Shown here piece after piece: positions 1-7,183 of a stretch of 64,000 nucleotides of DNA. A program made the translations under genes and the position numbers. The stretch's first letter is position 1. Every line of letters begins with the position of its first letter. The DNA comes from Paenalkalicoccus suaedae (GTDB taxonomy: Bacteria; Bacillota; Bacilli; Bacillales; Salisediminibacteriaceae): contig NZ_CP041372.2 of NCBI RefSeq assembly GCF_006965545.2, positions 1,674,001 through 1,738,000 on the forward strand, in the 5' to 3' direction. The notes under the pieces are model-generated. The model saw only the letters and a program-made list of their open reading frames with translations. It ran no database searches and was not told the origin of the DNA.

Positions 1-69
1 ATAGTCGTGTTAGATCCAGAGCGAGAGGATATAGCTATGAGGATTGAAGATTTAGAGCAAGAAAGTTGA
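1..69 (+). CDS. C-terminal end of upstream gene (ypiA position)
   Basis: The first 23 codons are an open frame that ends at a TGA, so the window begins inside a plus-strand gene. The visible end is charged (ends IEDLEQES) and helical in character. In B. subtilis the gene directly before ypiB is ypiA, a TPR-repeat protein, so that is the likely identity by position only. Too little is visible for an assignment from sequence. Confidence 0.5.
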   Translation: MVVLDPEREDIAMRIEDLEQES

Positions 70-74
70 AACGT

Positions 75-103
75 TTGCAGGATATTGAGCGTGAATGTAG
101 AAT
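75..103 (+). promoter_or_regulatory. Putative sigma-A promoter of ypiB
   Basis: TTGCAG (75-80) and TAGAAT (98-103) are separated by 17 nt and lie about 70 nt upstream of the ypiB start. Spacing is ideal and both boxes match the consensus at four or more positions. Not experimentally supported. Confidence 0.45.
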
Positions 104-172
104 AAGTATAACAACCGATAAATGTTAAGAAACTTTTTCGCTCGAATCTGACTTATCAAGGGAGGGGTCGTG

Positions 173-724
173 ATGAATAGTCCAATTCCAGTAATGGAGA
201 AAAGGGACTTTCTAAAGTGGTTCCTAGAAAAGTACCAGCTAAAGCGACGAGAGTGTGCATGGCTTTTAAACTTTTTAATGAGTGACGACATCTTAATGGA
301 GCGCGTGCATTTTGTTGAACAAGCAGAGTTTTGCCCAAAAGCGCTCATGATTTCCGCTAACAACGTGGATCAAGTTCCGTTTGCGTTTCACAAAAATCAG
401 CACGTGACAATGGATGCGGAAAAGTCCTTTCATGATATTCGGTTAAATAGAAATGAAGATATTTATATCCAGCTAAACTTCAAAGATAAGCATGCACTAC
501 CCCAATATGTTGCGGTGCTTGAGGAGAATCCTTATCTTCCGGCTAATGTTGCTGAAGAAACGGTTCAGAGTTTACTTGCAGAAATGGTACTCGATGAATC
601 GATTCGACATAAGCAGTTAACGGAGCTTTCTCTTCAAATCGACCTTGCGTTAGAGCACGGAGATAAAGCGCGCTTCTTGGAACTATCAAAACAATATTCG
701 GAGCTAAAAGCCCTGTACTCTTAG
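173..724 (+). CDS. ypiB: YpiB, UPF0302 protein with C-terminal IDEAL domain
   Basis: A cytoplasmic protein of 183 residues. The N-terminal two thirds is the UPF0302 domain. Residues about 140-180 form the short IDEAL domain, with the IDLAL motif that gives it its name. The family occurs in Bacillaceae next to ypiF and qcrABC, exactly as here; its biochemical role is not settled. The start is taken at ATG 173, with GGAGGGG at 161-167 as a well-spaced ribosome site; the GTG at 170 is too close to that site. A terminator-like hairpin overlaps the stop codon. Confidence 0.88.
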   Translation: MNSPIPVMEKRDFLKWFLEKYQLKRRECAWLLNFLMSDDILMERVHFVEQAEFCPKALMISANNVDQVPFAFHKNQHVTMDAEKSFHDIRLNRNEDIYIQLNFKDKHALPQYVAVLEENPYLPANVAEETVQSLLAEMVLDESIRHKQLTELSLQIDLALEHGDKARFLELSKQYSELKALYS

Positions 725-738
725 GGCTTTTCTTTTTT
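706..738 (+). terminator. Terminator-like hairpin overlapping the ypiB stop
   Basis: AAAAGCCCT (706-714) pairs with AGGGCTTTT (723-731) across an 8-nt loop and is followed by a T-rich run. The stem includes the ypiB stop codon. It lies between two genes of one apparent operon, so it may act as a partial attenuator before ypiF. Confidence 0.6.
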
Positions 739-751
739 GGAGGTCTAAAAG

Positions 752-1216
752 ATGAAGTGGATCGAATCGGATTATAAGACATTTGTAAAGGCAAAAGAAT
801 ATGTGGATACTGTCATTATTCCACTTATTCCGGTAGAGGCAGGTCGCAATCAAGCGGACAGTGTTAGAATGAGCGAGTTTACAGGCTTTTTAACAGACTA
901 TCTAGAGCGACAGTTTATGGGGAGGCTATTGTTAACCCCTGCGTTCACGTATTTACCTACAGAAGAGAAAGATGCCTTGCAAAAGCGGGCTGAAAGCTTT
1001 GCTTCGCATTTTAAAGATGCATCCTTACCTCACGTCTTTTTTGTGACAGCTGATATGGCATGGCGCCATCTTATTGAGCCTGAAGTTGGAGAGCTAATTT
1101 GGATTCCATCATTCTCTGTAGCTGATATGGAAGCGGCTAAAAGACAACAAGCGTTTGAACAACAGGCGAAGCAAATAATCCCTTTATTTACGGAAAAATG
1201 GAACGACACGAAATAG
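752..1216 (+). CDS. ypiF: YpiF, DUF2487 family protein
   Basis: A soluble protein of 154 residues with no membrane segment, in the place occupied by ypiF between ypiB and qcrA. It matches my recollection of the DUF2487 family (start with a WIESDY segment, conserved VTADMAW and WIPSF segments). Function is unknown. GGAGG lies 10 nt before the ATG. It probably shares transcripts with ypiB, subject to the hairpin between them, while qcrA has its own promoter downstream. Confidence 0.8.
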   Translation: MKWIESDYKTFVKAKEYVDTVIIPLIPVEAGRNQADSVRMSEFTGFLTDYLERQFMGRLLLTPAFTYLPTEEKDALQKRAESFASHFKDASLPHVFFVTADMAWRHLIEPEVGELIWIPSFSVADMEAAKRQQAFEQQAKQIIPLFTEKWNDTK

Positions 1217-1250
1217 ACATTATTCTTGCAAAATGTTTTCCCGGATTATA

Positions 1251-1280
1251 TTGACAGCCCGTGTTTTGTTAAGCTATCAT
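1251..1280 (+). promoter_or_regulatory. Putative promoter of qcrABC
   Basis: A perfect -35 TTGACA (1251-1256) is followed after 18 nt by TATCAT (1275-1280), 65 nt before the qcrA start. Spacing is one base longer than ideal. It would drive the qcr operon independently of ypiBF. Confidence 0.5.
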
Positions 1281-1344
1281 TAAATAGTCTTAGTATGATA
1301 AATTATAAAAATGTGTGTAGAAACGGTAGTGAGGAGGGAAGGTC

Positions 1345-1845
1345 GTGAGCGAGAAAAAGCATCGGGTATCTAGACGCCAATTTTTAACCTATACACTTAC
1401 AGGTGTAGGCGGTTTCATGGCAGCAGGAATGCTCGCTCCAATGGTCAGAATGGCATTGGATCCAGCGCTTGAGGCAGGTGGAGATTCAGAATTTGTTTCT
1501 ATCGGTCTAAGCGAAGCTGACTTAACAGAAGAACCACAACGAGTAGATTTCTCCGTAGAATTAGAGGACGGTTGGTATACTTCTGAACAATCAAGATCTG
1601 CATGGGTATTCCTAAATGAAGGGGAAGTCATGGCTCTGTCTCCTGTTTGTACACATCTAGGATGTACAGTGGATTGGAACACAAGTCCGGAAAACCAAGA
1701 TCAGTTCTTCTGTCCATGTCACTTTGGACGATTCGAACGAGATGGTACGAACGTTCCGGGGACACCACCAACGCGTCCATTGGATGTGTATGATGTAGAG
1801 GTTCGAGATGGAATGATTTACTTAGGACAAATTAATCAGCGTTAA
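1345..1845 (+). CDS. qcrA: Menaquinol:cytochrome c reductase Rieske subunit
   Basis: Iron-sulfur subunit of the bc-type menaquinol:cytochrome c reductase, 166 residues. It passes one electron from menaquinol to the cytochrome c part of QcrC. The 2Fe-2S ligands are visible as CTHLGC (C102, H104) and CPCH (C123, H126), with C107 and C125 placed for the usual disulfide. The N-terminus carries a twin-arginine signal (SRRQFL, residues 9-14) followed by a hydrophobic stretch to about 34, so export needs TatA/TatC, which are encoded at 44.2-45.2 kb. GTG start with GAGGAGGG at 1331-1338. First gene of qcrABC. Confidence 0.96.
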   Translation: MSEKKHRVSRRQFLTYTLTGVGGFMAAGMLAPMVRMALDPALEAGGDSEFVSIGLSEADLTEEPQRVDFSVELEDGWYTSEQSRSAWVFLNEGEVMALSPVCTHLGCTVDWNTSPENQDQFFCPCHFGRFERDGTNVPGTPPTRPLDVYDVEVRDGMIYLGQINQR

Positions 1846-1858
1846 GGGGGGCCAAATA

Positions 1859-2530
1859 ATGCTTCAGAAAGTGTATGACTGGGTGGACGAGCGGCTTGAT
1901 ATTACCCCATTATGGCGCGATATTGCAGACCACGAAGTTCCTGAGCACGTGAACCCTGCCCATCATTTTTCAGCGTTCGTTTATTGTTTTGGTGGCTTGA
2001 CATTTTTCGTCGTAGTTATCCAAATTTTATCAGGTATGTTTTTAACTATGTACTACGTACCAGATATCGTGCACGCACACGAGTCGGTATATTACTTACA
2101 AAATGAAGTAACTCACGGGATGATTGTACGGGGAATGCACCATTGGGGTGCCAGTCTCGTTATCGTAATGATGTTCTTGCATACACTGCGTGTATTCTTT
2201 ACAGGATCATATAAAAAACCACGTGAGCTTAACTGGGTTGTCGGTGTTCTATTATTCTTCGTAATTTTAGGACTAGGCTTCACAGGATACCTTCTACCAT
2301 GGGATATGAAGGCTTACTTTGCAACGGTAGTAGGACTTGAAATCGCAGAAGCAGCTCCATTTGTTGGTGGATTTGCTAGAACACTTCTAGCAGGTGGCGA
2401 TATTATCGGTGCTCAAACACTTGCACGATTCTTTGCGATTCACGTGTTCTTCTTACCAGGAGCACTACTCGGATTACTTGGAGCTCACTTCATTATGATC
2501 CGTAAGCAAGGTATCTCAGGTCCGTTGTAA
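1859..2530 (+). CDS. qcrB: Menaquinol:cytochrome c reductase cytochrome b subunit
   Basis: Cytochrome b6-type subunit of 223 residues with four membrane helices, equivalent to the N-terminal half of mitochondrial cytochrome b. The heme b ligands are most likely H94 and H108 in the second helix and H195 and H210 in the fourth; the 15-residue spacing in the last helix is the b6f type. C43 (VYCFGG) matches the cysteine that binds an extra heme covalently in B. subtilis QcrB. Thirteen nt after qcrA, with a GGGGGG ribosome site, it forms the quinone-binding core together with QcrC. Confidence 0.96.
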   Translation: MLQKVYDWVDERLDITPLWRDIADHEVPEHVNPAHHFSAFVYCFGGLTFFVVVIQILSGMFLTMYYVPDIVHAHESVYYLQNEVTHGMIVRGMHHWGASLVIVMMFLHTLRVFFTGSYKKPRELNWVVGVLLFFVILGLGFTGYLLPWDMKAYFATVVGLEIAEAAPFVGGFARTLLAGGDIIGAQTLARFFAIHVFFLPGALLGLLGAHFIMIRKQGISGPL

Positions 2531-2563
2531 GAGCTATTCATCACATGATAAGGAGGGAACATT

Positions 2564-3436
2564 ATGCATCGCGGTAAAGGTATGAAGTTCGTTGGAGATT
2601 CGCGTGTCTCAGCTGAGCGTAAGCCGAATATTCCAAAGGACTATTCTGAATATCCAGGTAAAACAGAGGCGTTTTGGCCAAACTTTTTACTTCGTGAGTG
2701 GATGGTAGGTGCCGTATTCTTAATCGGGTTCCTAATCCTTACTGTTGCACACCCTGCGCCATTACAGGCTGTAGCGGATCCAACAGTTTCCGGGTATATT
2801 CCACTTCCTGACTGGTATTTCTTATTCTTGTATCAACTATTAAAGTATGAATTTGCTGCAGGTCCATACACAGTTATGGGAGCAGTTGTTATTCCAGGTA
2901 TTGCATTTGGTGCGTTATTACTCGCTCCATGGCTTGACACAAGTAAGGAGAGACGTCCTCACAAACGTCCGATTGCTTCTGGTCTTATGCTACTTGGTGT
3001 TATTTCTATCATTTTCTTAACTTGGGAGTCAGTAGACCAGCATGACTGGGAAGCTGCTGCTAATATCGGACAGCTTGATGAATCTGGTGTTGAAATAGAT
3101 GAAGCAGCTGCCGGCTATGAGATTTACCAGACACAAGATTCTTGTATCGGGTGTCACGGTGGTGACATGATGGGTGGCGCAGCCGGTCCTAACATGTTCC
3201 AAAGTGATTATTCTACTGAAGAAGTTATCGACATTATCGTAAACGGCCAAGGCGCTATGCCAGGCGGTCAATTCGATGGCTCTGATGAAGAATTAGAAAC
3301 ACTTGCTGCATTCATCGCTAATGATGGCCAACAGCCTGAAGGCGAAGGCGGCGGTGGCGGAGAAGCTGAAGAAGGCGGCGAGGGCGAAGAAGATGCCGAT
3401 GCCAATGCTAACGAAGAAGCGAACGCTAACGAATAA
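2564..3436 (+). CDS. qcrC: Menaquinol:cytochrome c reductase cytochrome b/c subunit
   Basis: A fusion of a subunit IV-like membrane domain (three or four helices, residues about 40-155) with a C-terminal cytochrome c domain, 290 residues. PDWYF (82-86) is the counterpart of the PEWY quinol-site motif. Heme c is bound by CIGCH (194-198), with M232 in AMPGG the likely axial ligand. Residues 257-290 form an extra Gly/Glu/Asp/Asn tail on the outer membrane face; B. subtilis QcrC (about 255 residues) lacks it. A terminator follows the gene. Confidence 0.95.
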   Translation: MHRGKGMKFVGDSRVSAERKPNIPKDYSEYPGKTEAFWPNFLLREWMVGAVFLIGFLILTVAHPAPLQAVADPTVSGYIPLPDWYFLFLYQLLKYEFAAGPYTVMGAVVIPGIAFGALLLAPWLDTSKERRPHKRPIASGLMLLGVISIIFLTWESVDQHDWEAAANIGQLDESGVEIDEAAAGYEIYQTQDSCIGCHGGDMMGGAAGPNMFQSDYSTEEVIDIIVNGQGAMPGGQFDGSDEELETLAAFIANDGQQPEGEGGGGGEAEEGGEGEEDADANANEEANANE

Positions 3437-3448
3437 TTAAAGGTTTAT

Positions 3449-3487
3449 GGGGCTATTCTACATTCTATGTAGGATTGCCCTTTTTTA
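3449..3487 (+). terminator. Terminator of the qcr operon
   Basis: An imperfect stem pairs GGGG-CTACAT with ATGTAG-GCCC, followed by six T residues, 13 nt after the qcrC stop. Confidence 0.75.
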
Positions 3488-3510
3488 CTACTTAAGAATC
3501 GAGGCTAGTT

Positions 3511-4104
3511 ATGGGCGAATTTATTTTGTACATATTAAGACAACGAATCTTCTTGCTAGTACTTTTTATAGTGAATTTTTTAGGAACGATTTATGGCTAT
3601 TACTGGTATGAGAATCAACTCATGGCGACGCCGCCTCAATTTTTACTATTTGTGCCAGATAGTCCAACGGCGAGTCTCTTTATTACTATTGCAATCGGAT
3701 TCTTTTTGTTCGGTAAAAGGTGGCCGTTTATCGAAGCTTTTGCAGCAGTCACCTTAATAAAATATGGGCTGTGGGCCGTCGCAATGAATTTAGGAGCTCA
3801 AGCTACTGGCACACCTTTGAGCCTAGTTAGCTGGATGCTAATCCTAAGTCACGCAGGGATGGCTCTTCAAGCATTTCTATACATGCCTTATTTTAGAATC
3901 AAGCCAATTCACCTTGTATTAGTTGCTATTTGGACATTATTTAATGACTTTATTGATTACTATTTCGATATGCATCCGTGGGTAGCAAGGTCCCTTGAGC
4001 CCTTCATGACAGAAATTGCGGTGTTTACTGTATCTCTAAGTATCTTTTCCTTACTTAGCGTTTATTTACTTAATAAGTATCTTCCTAAAGTTGATCTCAG
4101 ATAG
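3511..4104 (+). CDS. ypjA: YpjA, DUF1405 membrane protein
   Basis: A polytopic membrane protein of 197 residues with five or six hydrophobic segments. The position after qcrC and the opening segment (ILRQRIFLLVLFIVNFLGTI) fit the YpjA/DUF1405 family. Function is unknown. The first ATG after the qcr terminator is used; its ribosome site is weak (GAGG, 3500-3503), so expression may be low or depend on read-through from the qcr operon. Confidence 0.8.
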   Translation: MGEFILYILRQRIFLLVLFIVNFLGTIYGYYWYENQLMATPPQFLLFVPDSPTASLFITIAIGFFLFGKRWPFIEAFAAVTLIKYGLWAVAMNLGAQATGTPLSLVSWMLILSHAGMALQAFLYMPYFRIKPIHLVLVAIWTLFNDFIDYYFDMHPWVARSLEPFMTEIAVFTVSLSIFSLLSVYLLNKYLPKVDLR

Positions 4105-4114
4105 CATGTCTAAC

Positions 4115-4152
4115 CCTCCTATTTTGCTCATATGGATAAGCAAGATAGGAGG
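4115..4152 (+). promoter_or_regulatory. Hairpin that buries the ypjB ribosome site
   Basis: CCTCCTATTTTGCT (4115-4128) pairs over 14 positions, one of them a G-T wobble, with 4139-4152, leaving a 10-nt loop. The 3' arm ends in AGGAGG (4147-4152), the ribosome site of ypjB, whose GTG start is at 4161. No T-run follows, so it is not a standard terminator. Translation control of ypjB is the natural reading, but it is untested. Confidence 0.6.
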
Positions 4153-4160
4153 CGAAGACT

Positions 4161-4904
4161 GTGAAATTTATTATCGGATTCATCCTTTTAGTATCCAGTA
4201 TGTATCCTTTACCATATACCTATGCGATGCAAGAATCTGAGCAAGACTTTAGTTTTCTTGAGGATAGCGCCAAACGCATTGTACAAGCTATCGACGAAGA
4301 GGACTACATACGTGCAAGAGAATCTATTCTTTTATTTGAAAATCAATTTGAAGAAATGAGCCCCAAATTACCGATTCAAACCCTGCATATTCTGATTAGA
4401 GAAGAGAGAGCTTTGAAAGAAGAGCTCTCAAAAGCGAATACGGGAAATTTGGATAAAACTAAGGCCTATTCTTTTCTCTTAGTTGTACAAGCTATTAATG
4501 GTGATCAAGCCTACAAAGAGCAATTGAAACTTTTATATGAGGATGTCCGTAGTAGTATAAAGAATTCTAATGAGGATATTAATAATGCTTTTAAAAAAGC
4601 AAAAGCTCGATACAATGTAACAAAAAGTGTTTTTGAGCTATGCTTGTCAGAAGAAGAATTTTATCCACTGAAGGCTCTTGCTGAAAGGTATTTCACGACT
4701 CCTACCGATTTACATGTAGCGAAGCAGTTAGAAGGTCATTTAAAAGAGATTGTATATGACCAAAAAAGGAACGAAGGAATTTTATTCGTTATTTATTTGG
4801 TCACGATTTCTATCCTCTCTTCCATGACATATGTCAGCTATAAAAAACTCAAGGTTGAGCGTGAAGAGAAGCTAAAAAAGCCTGTTAGAAGGCGGATTCG
4901 TTGA
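4161..4904 (+). CDS. ypjB: Sporulation protein YpjB
   Basis: A protein of 247 residues with an N-terminal signal sequence (1-22), a helical, charged outer domain, and a C-terminal membrane helix (about 212-232) followed by a basic tail rich in Lys/Arg. This arrangement and the position between ypjA and ypjC fit the YpjB sporulation family. Its molecular role is not established. It starts at GTG 4161; the ribosome site AGGAGG is sealed in a 14-bp hairpin, which suggests that translation is kept low or is conditional. Confidence 0.82.
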   Translation: MKFIIGFILLVSSMYPLPYTYAMQESEQDFSFLEDSAKRIVQAIDEEDYIRARESILLFENQFEEMSPKLPIQTLHILIREERALKEELSKANTGNLDKTKAYSFLLVVQAINGDQAYKEQLKLLYEDVRSSIKNSNEDINNAFKKAKARYNVTKSVFELCLSEEEFYPLKALAERYFTTPTDLHVAKQLEGHLKEIVYDQKRNEGILFVIYLVTISILSSMTYVSYKKLKVEREEKLKKPVRRRIR

Positions 4905-4964
4905 CACCTTTCAAAAGTTTGACTAAAATTGATCATAAGGAATAGTAAGAGGAGGAATGTACCC

Positions 4965-5654
4965 ATGTTTGAAACATTTGGAGGCTTTTTAATTTATTTT
5001 GCGGCCCTATTAATTATCCCAATGTGGGCTAGTTCGCGCGTTAAAAATACGTATCGTAAATATTCTCAAATACAGGCTTCTTCGGGTATGACTGGAGCAG
5101 ATGTGGCGAGAAAAATATTACAAGATAATGGTATATATGATGTTACTGTTGAGCCAGTGAAAGGACAGCTTACTGATCATTATGACCCACGTAAGAAGGC
5201 TGTACGTTTATCGGAAGCGAATTACTATGGTCGATCGGTAGCAGGAGCAGCTGTCGCTGCGCACGAGGTTGGCCACGCCATGCAGGATGCAGAAGACTAT
5301 AGTTTTCTTCGCTTTCGCCATGCGTTAGTTCCTGCAGCAGGATTTGGATCAAATACATCCATTTTCTTAATTATGGGTGGAATTCTCTTTACGATCTCAG
5401 AGCTTGTGCTACTCGGTGTCATTTTTATGTCCTTCGCGGTACTATTCCAGCTTGTTACATTGCCGGTAGAATTCAATGCATCTAGCAGAGCGATGGGACA
5501 AATGGTATCCTCAGGTGTTATTCGAAATGATGAGGAACGTGAAACGAAAAAGGTACTAGATGCTGCGGCATTAACGTACGTAGCTGCCGCACTTGTAGCA
5601 GTTGCCGAATTAATTCGTTTTGTGCTTATGTTCTTAGCGATGAATAGAGACTAA
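4965..5654 (+). CDS. YugP-type membrane zinc metallopeptidase
   Basis: An integral membrane protease of 229 residues. An N-terminal helix (about 5-22) precedes a cytoplasmic part with the zinc motif HEVGH (100-104), and at least two further hydrophobic segments lie between 125 and 225. This fits the neutral zinc metallopeptidase family of B. subtilis YugP (about 225 residues). The start is ATG 4965, preceded by GAGGAGG. In B. subtilis yugP lies elsewhere, so its place inside the ypj cluster is a lineage difference. Substrate unknown. Confidence 0.88.
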   Translation: MFETFGGFLIYFAALLIIPMWASSRVKNTYRKYSQIQASSGMTGADVARKILQDNGIYDVTVEPVKGQLTDHYDPRKKAVRLSEANYYGRSVAGAAVAAHEVGHAMQDAEDYSFLRFRHALVPAAGFGSNTSIFLIMGGILFTISELVLLGVIFMSFAVLFQLVTLPVEFNASSRAMGQMVSSGVIRNDEERETKKVLDAAALTYVAAALVAVAELIRFVLMFLAMNRD

Positions 5655-5659
5655 AGTAA

Positions 5660-5686
5660 AGCCAGGCAGTTACTGCCTGGCTTTTT
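5660..5686 (+). terminator. Terminator of the YugP-type gene
   Basis: AGCCAGGCAG (5660-5669) pairs perfectly with CTGCCTGGCT (5673-5682) across a 3-nt loop, followed by TTTTT. Confidence 0.92.
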
Positions 5687-5719
5687 GTGTAGAGTTTTTT
5701 GTTGGAGATGGTGTAAGCA

Positions 5720-5826
5720 TCTCTCGAGTTGGAGTGTGAATTGCGTGTGGTCAGAAAAACCGCGCGAATCGGAGAGCGAATCGCGAGATATTCCATCACA
5801 ATTGCGCAACGAAAAAATCACATCGT
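5720..5826. repeat. Degenerate 21-bp direct-repeat array 1 (core AAYYGCG)
   Basis: GCG cores preceded by AATT, AACC or AATC occur at 5743, 5762, 5783 and 5804 (spacing 19, 21, 21), with weaker flanking copies (TCG) at about 5725 and 5823. The sequence between cores is not conserved. The array fills the convergent gap between the YugP-type gene and ypjC, just after the former's terminator. It shares its core with the array at 38.2 kb. Confidence 0.7.
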
Positions 5827-5838
5827 TATACCAACGAC

Positions 5839-6711
5839 TTACACCCCTAGAGGTCGCTTGTTTTCGTCTAATGTAAATCCTTCTCCCATGACGTCTTGTA
5901 CATCTTGAAGCGTGACGAAGGCATGAGGATCAACACGTGCGATCGTTTTCTTTAAACGAACCATTTCATTTCTGCCAACTACACAATAAAGGACTTCGCG
6001 GTCGTTACCAGTGAAGGAGCCACGACCTTTTAACATCGTCGCACCGCGATCCATTTCCTCTAGAATAGCTGTTGCGATCTCTGGTACATGATCGGAAATG
6101 ATCATGGCAGCTTTACCGGAGTAAGCTCCTTGTTGCATAAAGTCGATGACTTTTGCCGCTACAAATACGGCGACAATCGTATACATGGCTTCACGGTAGT
6201 CAAGGTAAATAAGGGAGGCTGTTATGACGACTGCATCAAATACAAACATCGTACGTCCCATACTCCACCCAAAGTAGTTAAAGCCTAGCTTTGCGATAAT
6301 ATCTACCCCACCAGTAGTGCCTCCAACTCGAAACACGATGCCTAAACCGACTCCAATAAATACGCCGGCAAACAGTGCTGCGAGCGTCATATCATCTTGT
6401 AAAGGTAAGGACATGATAGGGTATGCTTGGAATAACCATAAAAACACGGAAACGCCGACTGTTCCGATCACCGTGTAAATAAATACGTTACGGCCAAGTA
6501 TTTTCCATCCGATAATAAATAAAGGAATATTTAATAAAAGGTTCGTGTATGCAGGGTTAAACTCAAACATAAAAAATAAAATAAGCGTAATTCCTGTAAA
6601 TCCGCCGTCTGCTAAATTATTTTCCATATTAAAATAAACAAGTCCAAAAGATAAAATGGCAGTTCCTAATAAAATAAGCAAGATATGACGAATTTTAATT
6701 GGTGGATACAT
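5839..6711 (-). CDS. ypjC: YpjC, YitT family membrane protein
   Basis: A membrane protein of 290 residues: about five hydrophobic segments in the first 190 residues (YitT domain) and a soluble C-terminal DUF2179 domain (about 205-280) with DRGATMLKGRGSFTG and the closing segment VDPHAFVTLQDVQDVMGEGF. The family is widespread in Firmicutes; its function is unclear. The start is ATG 6711 with AGGAGGTG upstream; a GTG three codons earlier overlaps that ribosome site. It points against its neighbours, as ypjC does in B. subtilis. Confidence 0.88.
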   Translation of the reverse strand: MYPPIKIRHILLILLGTAILSFGLVYFNMENNLADGGFTGITLILFFMFEFNPAYTNLLLNIPLFIIGWKILGRNVFIYTVIGTVGVSVFLWLFQAYPIMSLPLQDDMTLAALFAGVFIGVGLGIVFRVGGTTGGVDIIAKLGFNYFGWSMGRTMFVFDAVVITASLIYLDYREAMYTIVAVFVAAKVIDFMQQGAYSGKAAMIISDHVPEIATAILEEMDRGATMLKGRGSFTGNDREVLYCVVGRNEMVRLKKTIARVDPHAFVTLQDVQDVMGEGFTLDENKRPLGV

Positions 6712-6783
6712 AGATGACACCTCCTGAAAGTAATAATGCCTGCTATAGTATATCGAATAGCGGTCATTATGAGAAGAAAAGAT

Positions 6784-6812
6784 TTGTCAAAGGCGGTGGG
6801 ATTCTGTACGAT
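6784..6812 (+). promoter_or_regulatory. Putative promoter of the ypjD-birA operon
   Basis: TTGTCA (6784-6789) and TACGAT (6807-6812) are separated by 17 nt, 32 nt before the ypjD start. Confidence 0.5.
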
Positions 6813-6844
6813 AAGCGTGTAGCTTAAATAGGAGTGAGTACATA

Positions 6845-7183
6845 ATGACTAAAAAGACAATGGAAGAGATGCAACAAGAAGTAGACGCGTACATTTCTCA
6901 ATTTAAAGAGGGTTACTTTTCGCCACTTGCCATGATGGCTCGTATGACTGAAGAGGTGGGAGAGCTCGCGCGTGAGGTTAACCACTATTATGGCGAAAAG
7001 CCAAAGAAGAGTTCTGAAGAGGATCGATCGATGGAACAGGAGCTTGGCGATATCTTATTCGTGATGATTTGCTTTGCTAATTCGCTTGATATCGACATGG
7101 AAGAAGCATTCGATTTAGTTATGAATAAATTTAACACAAGAGATAAGGATAGATGGACAAAGATTGAGGAGGAAGAGAAATGA
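6845..7183 (+). CDS. ypjD: MazG-like nucleotide pyrophosphohydrolase YpjD
   Basis: A small all-alpha NTP pyrophosphohydrolase of 112 residues of the MazG type. The metal-binding pattern is visible as EEVGELAREV in the first half and ELGDILFVMICFAN in the second (the usual EExxE plus ExxD arrangement). It presumably removes non-standard nucleotides; the natural substrate is unknown. First gene of a seven-gene operon. Its last four bases overlap the dapB start, so the two are likely translationally coupled. Confidence 0.9.
   Translation: MTKKTMEEMQQEVDAYISQFKEGYFSPLAMMARMTEEVGELAREVNHYYGEKPKKSSEEDRSMEQELGDILFVMICFANSLDIDMEEAFDLVMNKFNTRDKDRWTKIEEEEK

Noticed and set aside
5685-5876. Plus-strand frame of 63 codons over array 1.
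   Set aside because: It starts in the terminator T-run and overlaps the ypjC end in antisense; composition does not look coding.
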